DNA of 64,000 nt. Source: Opeltia flavorubescens. Lineage: Eukaryota > Ascomycota > Lecanoromycetes > Teloschistales > Teloschistaceae. This document shows positions 53,353-64,000 of this stretch, in pieces (the first letter of the stretch is position 1; each line of letters begins with the position of its first letter). Location: the NCBI GenBank assembly GCA_000442125.1, contig KE546966.1:1537471-1601470 (forward strand), written 5' to 3'. The position numbers and the translations under genes are program-made. The notes under the pieces were generated by a model. That model worked only from the letters and a program-made list of their open reading frames with translations. It made no database searches and was not told where the DNA came from.

Positions 53353-56300
53353 TATAATAAACTAGAATTAAATATTATCTAAAAAAGCCTATATTTAAAT
53401 TATAATAGAAGTATTTAAATTTTTTTTAGCGGGTTATAAAATAAAAGAAAAGCTATTATTTATTATTAGATTAGCTATTATATACGCTATTATTATATTA
53501 ATAAAGCCTGGTTTTTTAGCTACTAGCTCTTTAATAATATTTAATACGAAAATCGTCCTTTTAATTTAAAGTAAAGGACTTATTTAAACCTATTATTATA
53601 TAATTATATTTAGACTATTATTAAGAAAGCTAGCTAGAAGTTTATCGATATAAAGTAGTAATATTTTAAAAAAATAGGATTACTAAATATAAATATAATA
53701 TTATTTTTTATTATTATACCGCTATAAATAAAATTACTAATAAAATATTTATTTTAACCTTTTACCCTAAATTAAAACTTTATAACTTTTAAAGTTTTTA
53801 TTTTTTTATTATTATAATTATTAATTACTAAGGTTTTAACTATATAACTAGTACGGTTTTTTTTAAATAATTACTCTTTATTATATTTAATAATAATTAC
53901 TCCTTTTTTTAATAAAAAAATAAAACTTTTATATCTTTTAATAATTTAAATAAAGTTAATAAGAAAGGTTTTTTAATAAATAAATAAGCGTATAAATCGC
54001 TAGAAATACTAAAGCTAGAAAATATTTAGATATATTAATAAAACTTGTTTAATAGTTTTAAACCAGATTAAAAAACGCGAGTAAATATTAAATTATAATA
54101 TAGATCAATAGAGTAATAAATCTAAAAGAATAAATAATTAGAGTATATATTAAAAATTAGAAAAAACTATATTAATTAGTTTTAGTATAATATATATATA
54201 CGGCTATATAGTAGTTATACGCTATAAAGGATATAATAGAAAAATTATTATAAATAAAGATATATTAAGATTAGTATAGCTAGTATAATTAAAATAGATA
54301 AAGTTAATAAGTTTATTATATATATTAAAATAAGCTAAATACTTAGATATTTATTAATAATCTAACTTTTTTTATTAATTTATCTACTTTTATATAATTA
54401 TTCTAGTAATAGCTATAAATTTAAATAAACTCGTTATCCTCGAGCTATATATAATATCTGCTTTTTATTATTTAATACCTATTTATATAGGAAATAGCAG
54501 TTTTATTAATAATAATAATAGTAATAATAGAATTTTAAATAAAAAAAAATACTTATATCGATTTAAATACTATTTAAATTTTTTTAAATAATATTTAATA
54601 AAAATACTTTTATTAGAGTTTAAACCCGGGTATTCTAAATTTATATATAAATATTTTATTATTAAACTATAAAGGCGCGATATAAATTCGTCTTTATATT
54701 TATTAAAAAATTTATTAATATTATTAGGTTTTTTAATTATAAATTTTAATTTTTTTTTAATTAAATTTATATCTACTTTTAATAGATTTAATAAAGATAA
54801 ATTATTTTTTATAAATTCTAATCCTTTTTTAACCGAGTTTAAATCTATTTTTAATTAATTTAATAAAAATAAATTATCTTTTATAAATTTAATACCCCCG
54901 CTATAATTTAAATAGATAAATAATAATAACAGTATTAATAGAATTCTCTATTTAAAAATAATANGGCTTTTTTTAAACGATTTTTAATATAAAAACCTTT
55001 AATTTACGGTTAAAAAAAAAGTCTAGTTAAAAATCTAGATCAAAATTATATAAAGAAATTTTAATACTTTATTAACTATTAATTAAAAGGCAATTATTAA
55101 ATTTTATTAAATTTAATTATTCGATTACTAATTTTTTAAATAATTTTTAATATAAAAAGCTTACTAGTATAATAAAACGAAAACTAATAAAAAGTTTTAA
55201 ATTAAAGTTTTTTTTAAAAATAAATTTTTTTATTAAAAAATAAAAAAAGTCTATTCTATTATTAAAATTAATAGGCGCGAAAATAAATAATAATATAAAA
55301 TTTTAAAGTAGAATAATAGACTATAGAATATAGACTAGGTAAAAATAAAAAAAAATAGTAAAATTTAATTTAAAGGCTTAAAACTATTATAAATAAATAA
55401 TATAATTAACGATTTAATTATTTAATTAAATATTAGTTTAAAAAAAAAATATATTTATATAAATTAGATTCTATATATATTAGACTTTCTTATATATTTT
55501 AAAATTTTTTATTATTTTAAAAAAATCTAAAAAATTTTAGCGGAATTAAACTAAAAATATAATTAAAATACGGTTAATATAAAAATATTTTATATTATTT
55601 TATTATAGAATATAATATAAATTTATATATTAAATAAATAGAATATATTTAATATATATAACTATTAAAATTTTATAAATTATAGAATTTAAAAGTATAT
55701 TTATATATAAACTATTATATTAAAACTTTATAAATATTTTATTATTAAAACTAGCTTTATTAATATATTAATTTTTAAAGTAACTTCGCTAGCGTTTTAT
55801 AATCCGGAAAATTTTTATAAACTTTTTTATTTACTTTATTAATAGTAAAGCGGACCGTTTATAATAACCTATTATATATATAGCTATCTACTTTGATTTA
55901 ATTAGTTTATAAAAATAGTAAAATTATAATAATTAAGATATTATATTAATAAAATTAAAAGGGAAGTTATTTATTAAACTAGGTTATTTTATAATAAATA
56001 TCTATTTTTATTATTAGTATAATTAGATTAATGGGCTTATAATAGTTAAATAAATAGATATAAATATACTAATTAGTTTTTTTATATTAAATCTCCTTTA
56101 TATTATTTTATAATTTATTATATTTTTTTATTTTAAAAAGCTTTATTAATATTATTAAAAGCTTTAATAAAGCTTTAAAAACTCGATTTTTCGTTAATAT
56201 AATATTTTAATATTATTCCCTTTTTTTTTTAATTAAACTATTTTCTTTTTTAATATAATATTTTTCTTTAATATTAAACTTTAAACGGTTTTTTATAATA

Positions 56301-58942
56301 ATTTTTTTTTTATTTTCTTTATATTTTATATTAATAATACTGGTAAACCGCTATTAATTATATAACTATTTTTAAAGATTCAACTTTAATAATAGTATTT
56401 TAGCTTATAATAGAAAAACTATCTAATATAATAAAGTAGGAATATAAGCTAATAATAGTATAATCGTTAGTATAATAAAAAAAAAATTAAATAAATAAGT
56501 AGAAGTAAAAAAGTAAAAAGTATAAAAAAAAATAGATTCGAATTTATTCAACCGTTAGACTATACTTTTAATAATAATCTTATTTATTTTACGGTTAAAT
56601 ATTTTTTAAAAAACTTTTTATTGATTTTTTATTATAGGTTTATAAAATTATAAAAAGGAATTTTATATTTATATTATTTATAATTAACGCTATAGCTTTT
56701 ATATTTTTATTCCTTCTTAGTAACGGTAGCATTTAATTCATAATAAAATATTTTTTATCTATTTTAGATTTAAAAAATATTTTATTTTTTTTAAAGAAAA
56801 ACCTTTAAATTATAATTAATAGCTAGACCGGCTTTATTTATTTTATTTATAATATAATTTATAACCTAATTAGGCTTATAAAAAATATCTAAATAATAAA
56901 ATAACTAGTATTTAGAAATTCTACGAAGGTTTTAAGGTAAAAAGCGGTATTTTACTATAATATTATTTTTATTATCAATTTAATTTTACGTTATTAAAAA
57001 TAGAATATAATATTTTATTATTATATTATCGTTATTACTTATTTAAATATATTTAATGCTATAAAAATCTAATAAATAAAAAAATATAATAATATCGGAC
57101 TATTAATAATAAAGAAATAAGAGTTTAAATTTTTATAAATTTTAAATATAAAAAATAATTTTTTTTAACCTTTTATTTTTTTTAATTAACCTTTAAATTA
57201 AACTTTTAAGTACTAGTTTAAGTAATAATTAATAAATTATTTTATCTATATTATTTTATATATTTATTTAGCTTTATATTTAATTATTATAAATATATAG
57301 CTCCCGCGCTCGAATATTAACGGTTTATAATTTTTAATAAATATAAATTATATAAAGTTTAAAATAGAAAAAGAAAAGACTATTTATTTATATATAATCC
57401 GACTTTTATAAATCTTTTTATTTATTATTAAAATTATTAAAATCCTATATAGCTTCGAGTTTAAATTATACTAGTTTTTAAATTAGGCTAAATAAACTTT
57501 TAATAATAAAATTAACTTTAATATAACTATTAAAAATAATATATAATCTTTAATTATTTATATTACAGGGATAATATGTAATATAAGTAATTAAGAAATT
57601 TTTTTTATAAAAATTATCGATTTTTAAAATAATAATAATTATAATACTATTAAAATTATAAAAATAATTAAAAGGAATAAAGGTTTAAAAAAATATTTAA
57701 AGGTTTTAAAAATTAAAAAAATAAAAAACCGCCGTCGTTTTATTTAAATTAATAATTTAGAGTTTAATTTTTTAATTTAAACTAGATATAGTAGTTTTTT
57801 TTTATATAATAATCCGGAGTATAAACTATTTAATAAATTTAATTATAAATATTTATTAATACTTTACTATTTAACTATTTTTTTTTTACCCTTTTATATT
57901 ATATAATAAATAGAATAATTTATCTTTTTTTTTTATATATAATTCCTTATATTTACTTTTTAATAATTTTTAATATAAAGGAGCCGTTAATATAAATAAA
58001 TTAAAATATTATTAACGTTTTTTAAATACTTAATAAAATAAATTAGGGATTTTTATTTTTTAAAAGTTATTAAAAATAAATAATATTATTATATTATAAA
58101 TTATTTAAAACTTTATATAATTATTTAAAAATTTAAAACGTTTTATAAAGCTAGAATTAGAAAATTTTTATTTTTAATTTATAAATTTTAAAGGTTTTTA
58201 AAAACCGCGTTTATAAAATATTTATAATAGATTTATTAATTTGAAAAGTTTTATTAAATTTAAAAATAAATAAAATTATTTTATTATATAATCTCGAACT
58301 AGACTGATAAATTTAATATATAATAATTTACTTTTTAATACTATTTTAATACTATTATTATTATTTTAAATATAATTCTATCTTATAATTAAAAATCCGC
58401 CGTTATTATTAAGCCCTTTTATAATCTTTTTTTATATATCCTCGTATTTTAGTATTTTTTTTAAATTTCCGAGTCTAAATTATTATTTTTTATTTAAAAA
58501 ATAAAAGCTAGATATTTAATTTAAATCTATTAATAAAGTATTTTAAAAGCTAGCTTCTTTTATTTAATTTCTTTCTTTTTAAAACTCTCTTTTTAATTTA
58601 TATAATAGTTATTATTATTTATTAATAACTCTAATTATAATTATTAATTAAAACCTACTACTTATTTTAAACTTTTTAGTATCTTTTACTACCGCGAGTA
58701 TTAAACTAGTAAATAATAAAAAGTTTTTAGTAAATATTAATTTAAAAATTAAGTATAATATTTAAAACTTTAGTTAATATAATAAAAGTCTAGTTAGTTT
58801 TATAAAATATAATAATTTTAAATTCTAGAATTTATATTTTATAGTAGAAAGTTAGTATTTAACCTATTTTAATTAAAAATTATTAAAAATATAAAATATA
58901 TAAATAAAGCGCTTTATACGCGAGAGAAAGGATATATATTAT
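53353..58942 (+). pseudogene. unclassified coding-like relic, 5.6 kb
   Basis: The plus strand keeps a codon-like texture over several kilobases, with stops mainly of the TAA and TAG kind that C-to-T change of CAA, CAG or TGG codons would give. A low-complexity section with a 72-bp in-phase repeat lies at 54765-54910. Basic and glutamine-like stretches follow near 56450-56560 and 57640-57740. I recognise no helicase, transposase, reverse transcriptase or integrase motif and no LTR. It does not continue the Helitron that stops at 34546, as no helicase motif follows. It could be a large DNA transposon of a family I do not recognise, or a host gene duplicated and then mutated by RIP. It ends where element B3 starts. 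Confidence 0.4.
54765..54910 (+). repeat. two-unit 72-bp tandem repeat in a coding-like relic
   Basis: Two copies align at an offset of 72 bases around TTTAATAAAGATAAATTATT and TTTAATAAAAATAAATTATC. The offset is a multiple of three, so the array would have added 24 codons per unit without changing frame. Confidence 0.65.
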
Positions 58943-59191
58943 AGTTAGCAATAGTCTAGCTTATTATAATATCGTAGAGCCGTCGTATAGCTTCGGCTAA
59001 GACGTTATATCGCCATATTACACTAGTAGAAAAGGGGGCCTATATAGTTAAAAAAATTCCCCCTAATATTTATAGCTCTCTAGATATTAATATATATATA
59101 TTCTCTATATATAGCTCCGTATATACGATAGTAGAATACTAGACTATTATTTATACTTCTATACAGTTTCCCTGCTATTATATCCTTTTCA
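58943..59191 (+). repeat. 5' LTR of element B3
   Basis: This LTR of about 249 bp is the reverse complement of the B1 and B2 LTRs. It begins near AGTTAGCAATAGTCTAGC and ends CCTTTTCA. The following bases TACCTTAATATCTC occupy the primer-binding position and are shared with B1 and B2 in mutated form. Confidence 0.88.
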
Positions 59192-62100
59192 TACCTTAAT
59201 ATCTCTACTCCTTATAAAAGGCAGTTCGATTATATTATAAAGCTATAGCGCGAGGTAGTAATAATAATACTACGCCTATAACTAGATTATAACCGCTAAC
59301 GAATACGGCTATACTATAAAATAACGATATGGATAAGCTTATTAGCGATGTTTTAGATATAGAAATTCGAGCTTTTAAAGTAGAACGAGTTCTAGCCTAT
59401 TAATAAAAAAAGTTAGAAATATTAAAGGCTAAAAAGGAATTAAGATTCCTAAAGCTATCTACTATTATATATTAATAATAAGCCTTTAAAACCCTGATTA
59501 ACGACCCTAAATATATTAAAAAGTAGAAAATAAATAAAAAGTTAAAATTAAAGGTCCCTAACTTTATTTAATATAAAAATAAAAGTTATATAAAGTATAT
59601 ACTATTTAAGCGCGAATACGAATATGTTTTTAAAACTCGTTTGGTTATATATAAGACGGAAGCCTTAAGGATTCTATTTAATATAAGCTATTTTAGTTAC
59701 TATTTAGCGAATATATAGGACTAAATTAAAAAAGTAAACCTAAATATTAGGTTTAAAATAATCTAAAAAAAATAACTAAAACTTTTATTAAATTAATTTA
59801 ACCTTTAAACTATCCGCGGTATTAAAATAATATTATAATACTTTAACGCGAAGTACCGCGATAAATAAAATATTCTTTTATTTATTAAGTATTTAAAAGA
59901 TTTTAAAAATTATATAAAAAAATTTTTACCGGATTATATTTAGATAAATATTTTAAAGAACGTTTTTTAAAGTAGTATAGCCGATAAAATATTTAAAATA
60001 TTTAACCTTCTAAAAATATATTAAGGGATTATTAATTAAATAATTAAAATTAAATCGGTTTAATTACGATATTAAGCGCGTATTAATTATAGTAATATAA
60101 ATACTAAAGTATTAAATTTTAAGAGCTATAGAAATAATTAAAAAGGATAAAATCCGTCTAATACTATTATACCGGCGATTAGTATAAATATAATAACGAC
60201 TAGTCGTAAAAATTATAAAAGCTAATATAGTTTTTAAAAATATAGCTTAAATAGTAACCGCGGATTCTATAAAGATAGCGATATACTAACGACGATTACT
60301 TATTAAAGATATAATAAAAAAAGCTATAAAAAACCCGATTACCCTTATAAAGATAAAGAAAAAAAAGATAAAACTTAATAAATATTACTTTTATACTACT
60401 AGATCGCTAATAAACGGGGCTACGGATATTTTATCTAGTTATAAATATAACTATTTAAAAAAAAAAATAAGAGGTTAAATTAGCCGTATTTATTAATTAT
60501 AATATAAGCCTAAATTTTATATTATAATACCGTATAAAGGAGTTAAGGCTATATAATAGCCGCGATATTAAAGCGCTAGTTAAAACGTTAAATAATATAA
60601 GTTTAATTTATTTTTAAAAATATAAGCTTCCAATTAACCTTATTAATTTAAAAAAGAAATCTAGAATAATAATAAATAAATACGTTAAAGCGAATATTAA
60701 GTCCTTTAATATTATATTTAACTTCCTATAGTTATATTAATATAACCTAGATATTAACTAGGTATATATACGATAAATATAGCGCGATCCTAGCGCTATT
60801 CTAGCGGGAATAGATATTAAATTAATCCTGGTTAAAGAATTAGAATATCTATTAAAAGTAGAAGGATTTAAATAATTATACCTTTTTAATATAAAGCTAT
60901 ATAATAAAAACGATATAATCGCTTTATATAGCGTTAAAAAAGCGATCTTATTTAAAAAATACGCCGATTTAAAAAGGGTTTATAACCTTTAAAAAGCTAA
61001 TAAACTTTTTAAATACTCTATAAATAATTACGCCTTTAAAATAACGGGTGATCTATTATTTAAACCTTTATATAATTTTTTAATTATTAAATTAAAGGTT
61101 TTATAGACCTATATTAATAAAAACCTAATAAAAGGATTTATCTATTATTTAATATCGCGAGCTAGCGCTCTAATTATATTTATAAAAAAAAAAGACGGTA
61201 GTTTTCGCTTTTATATCGACTACTAGAGGCTAAACCGGGTTACTATTAAAAACTAGTACTTTTTTTTTTTAATATTAGAAGCTTTAAATAGGCTATATAA
61301 AGTAATAATTTTTACTCGTCTAGATATCCGGAATACCTACTATTATATTAGAATCTAAAAGGGCGATAAATAGAAGATAACGTTTTATACTTATTATAGC
61401 TATTTCGAATATTATATTATATTATTTAGCTTAGTAAATACCCCGGTTACCTTTTAAATATATATTAATAATATTTTTAAAAACTTTTTAAATCTTTTTA
61501 TTATAATATATATAAATAATTTACTAGTCTACTCTAAAAATAAAACTAAATACCTAATATATATATAAAAGGTTCTCGCGAGGCTATTATAATATAGGTT
61601 ATATATTAAATTAAAGAAGTATTTATTTAATATACGTAAAATTAGATTTATAAAATTTATTATTCGCTTTAATAGTATTATAATAAAAGAGTTTTATATT
61701 AAATATATAAGGAATTAGCCCTTCTCGAAATCGTATTATAATATATAGTATTTCCTTAAATTTATAAACTTTTACTAATATTTTATTAAAGTATTCTCGT
61801 AGGTAGTACTACCGTTAATATTGCTATTAAAAAGTAGTAATAAAGGAAAATTTAATATTAAATTTATTTTAATTAAAAAAATAGTTAGCGCGTTTAAAAT
61901 ATTAAAAGAACGCTTTATAATAGCGCCTATTCTATAATAATTCGATTATATACTCTAAATTTATATTAAAATAGATATTTTAAAGTATACTATTTTAATA
62001 ATTATCTCGCAGCCCTTTAGTACTAGTATATAAATCCACTAATACTTTATCACTTATTAATCCCGGAAGAAAACAACGGCTAAGCGTAACTATAGTATTA

Positions 62101-62723
62101 GAGATTCGGAAATACTAGCTATTATTTATATTTATAAATAGTAATAATATTATATTAAAAGGGCCCTCTATAAAATAAAAGTTATTACTAATTATATAAA
62201 TCTTTATAACTTTTTTATAAAAAAGGAACTTAACTATAGAAATACTAGATAGTAGAAGCGGCTAGTTAGGTTAGATCTAAATTTAAAGTATAGACTAGGT
62301 AAACTAAACCCTATTAATACAGTATTATAAAAAAGTAACTATAAAGTATTTAAAGCCTACGCCGCTTTTAATATTTTAAACTAGAAGTATATCTATTCGA
62401 CCCTATATTTTAGGGAGTTTTAGAAGAATTTTAAAAAAAGTATAAAACTAATTATAGGTCCTTTAAAAATTTAATACTACCTATTTAAAACTTTTATAAA
62501 ATAAAATAAAAATAAATCCGAGAGCTTATAGAAGACTTTAAATAATACTAGAAAATCGTTAAAAAATAATAAAAAGAGCTATTTTAATAATAAAATATCG
62601 TTAATTAACCTTAAAAATACTTAAAAAAACTTTTAAAAGTTGCTTAAAAATATTAAAACCGCTATTAGAAATATTTAAAAAGCGATAATAATATACTATA
62701 TAGTAAAAAAGGCGAAGGCTAAT
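58943..62723 (+). mobile_element. Ty3/gypsy chromovirus fossil B3, 5' part
   Basis: This is the third B copy, on the plus strand, keeping the 5' LTR, leader, gag-like region (from about 59331), a zinc-knuckle remnant (about 60300-60345), a probable protease region (about 60600-60800), reverse transcriptase (about 61050-61800) and RNase H (about 61950-62260). It stops near 62723, where sequence of family A begins, so integrase, chromodomain and 3' LTR are missing. It is less decayed than B1 and B2 around the LTR and gag, but has many RIP-type breaks. The abrupt end suggests deletion or recombination with a family A element. Confidence 0.88.
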
Positions 62724-64000
62724 TGTTGCGGCTATACCGTATAAGCAGAAGGCTAATAGGGCAGGTAGAGCTAAATAGCTATTATAGCTCGAAGGAAGCC
62801 TTTTAAGTATATTTACCCAGTTGGGTTTAGCGCCTCTTAGCGCCTATATTTATTTAGTTATAGATTTTATAGATAAATAATTCCTTACCTTTAATATAAT
62901 ACTATTACCCTATATTTATAGTATAATAAATAGTAGTAATTAAAGGCAACTTATATAAAATATAGTACTATTAACTTTTATATATATATACTATCGATTA
63001 TTGTATAGTACTAGATCCTTTAAGCAGGTCTAATACTTTTTTATCTATTAAACCACCACTTCCGCACTAATACTCGGTTAATAGAGTTAACTAAAATATA
63101 TCTTGGTTTCTAGTCCTTCTAGTAAAGTTTTAGGCACCTTCTATAATAATTTGGAGGATTTAACTAACCTTATTATTATACTAACTCTCGTTATAACTAT
63201 CTTCTATATTAGAGAGTTCTAAAAGTATATTAAGTGGTTTTTAAAGTAGGATCGGGCCTTTATAGTAATCCTTAAAGCCTATACTAACTATATCTATAAA
63301 AGAAGTCTAGGCTTATATTATTTCTTAATATAGGAATTTTTTAGTAGCCGGGTAATTTAAGCTAATATAATAAAAGCTAGTATAGCTTTTATTACTACTT
63401 ACTCTATAAATTAGAGCGAGTATCCATAAATCTTTATTAAAGCGATAAGCGATTTCTATAATAATGTTATTATAGTCTTTAAAAACGAAGGCTTTTAAAC
63501 TTATATTTAAGAACTAGCTATAAATTTTATTTAGAATAGTTTAAACTTTTACTTTTACCTTTCAAGCTTACTAGAAGACTTATAATAAATCGACGAACTT
63601 ATAAATATTACCGAATTTATTAATATATTTAAATAGCGAAACTATATTTCTAATATTAAATCCAGCCTACCTTATTTAGTAAAATCGGAAAGAAGTACTA
63701 TACCGCCGCTAGATATAATAGGAATTCTACTATAATAATAATAGGGTGGATCTATAGACAACGGTAATCCGTTACAATAGCAGCAAGTTTTTTTAAATAA
63801 ATAACTGCTTATAGACGCCTGTCTAGCTTAACTACTAGGATTTTTTATACAAAACTTCTAAAATCAAATAATTATTATATTGGTAAACCTACCAGCTATA
63901 CTAGCGATTACCAAATTGTAATAAAGGGCTTATAATATTAGTCTATTTTAACTAGATAATAATAAGCCGCTTATAAAATCTATAAAGTTGTATAATATCT
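62724..64000 (+). mobile_element. Ty3/gypsy fossil A3, 3' tail, lightly mutated
   Basis: This aligns with the non-coding tail of A1 (about 1790-1990 and 2400-3400) and continues to the window edge. It holds about 370 bp (62941-63310) that A1 lacks, and has a single copy of the block duplicated in A1. The site occupied by an E repeat in A1 is empty here (63735-63770). It keeps more CA and TG than A1 and A2, so it is the least RIP-affected member of family A. No coding domain lies in this part. Confidence 0.8.

Noticed and set aside
53353-58942. Continuation of the Helitron helicase after element T
   Set aside because: No helicase motif follows the P-loop on the right side of T, and the coding texture there does not resemble the Helitron helicase.
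1-64000. Mitochondrial or protist origin because of the extreme AT content
   Set aside because: The CA/TG depletion with retained CG, the chromoviruses, the Helitron and transition-only differences between repeat copies all fit a nuclear ascomycete genome with RIP.
1-64000. tRNA or rRNA genes
   Set aside because: The GC-richer patches at 13325-13460, 14713-15060, 22641-22760, 39687-39900 and 44001-44340 were inspected for tRNA-like boxes and rRNA segments; all belong to E repeats, LTRs or the sequence beside them.

Overview
This window looks like a stretch of deeply silenced, AT-rich chromatin from a filamentous ascomycete (Pezizomycotina). I see no intact host gene, tRNA or rRNA. The sequence is very rich in A and T. 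In most of it the dinucleotides CA and TG are nearly gone while CG, CC and CT remain. That is the footprint expected of repeat-induced point mutation (RIP, C to T at CpA), and copies of the same repeat differ almost only by C/T and G/A changes. The likely setting is an AT isochore: a regional centromere, pericentromere, subtelomere or transposon island. The species cannot be told from the sequence.

Layout. 1-3405: 3' part of a Ty3/gypsy chromodomain element (family A) with a 395-bp tandem duplication and a short repeat (family E) inside. 3406-11463: a near full-length Ty3/gypsy chromovirus (family B, minus strand) with about 250-bp LTRs, also carrying an E repeat. 11464-18175: a second, more decayed family A copy with two E repeats. 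18176-22632: very AT-rich desert with an old E copy. 22638-26251: a short LTR element (family C, 172-bp LTRs, target duplication ATTTT). 26252-29600: AT-rich desert ending in a partial E-like repeat. About 29640-34546: a Helitron relic whose Rep region can be followed up to the helicase P-loop, where it stops. 34547-34878: E repeat. 34879-53352: a transposon-like element (T) with about 590-bp terminal inverted repeats. Inside T lies a second B copy (35906-51252), inside that a Ty1/copia-like element (D, 39687-47375, target duplication TTATC), and inside that another E repeat. 53353-58940: a coding-like relic that I cannot classify. 58943-62723: the 5' part of a third B copy on the plus strand. 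62724-64000: a less mutated family A 3' end that runs off the window.

How it fits together. At least two of the gypsy families (A and B) carry a chromodomain, which in chromoviruses is known to direct integration to heterochromatin. Repeated self-insertion followed by RIP explains the nesting and the mutational strata. Nesting gives an order of events: Helitron and T are oldest, then B in T, then D in B, then E in D. The short E repeats, at under 400 bp, are the least damaged sequences here. Elements of viral type are described only as broken fossils.
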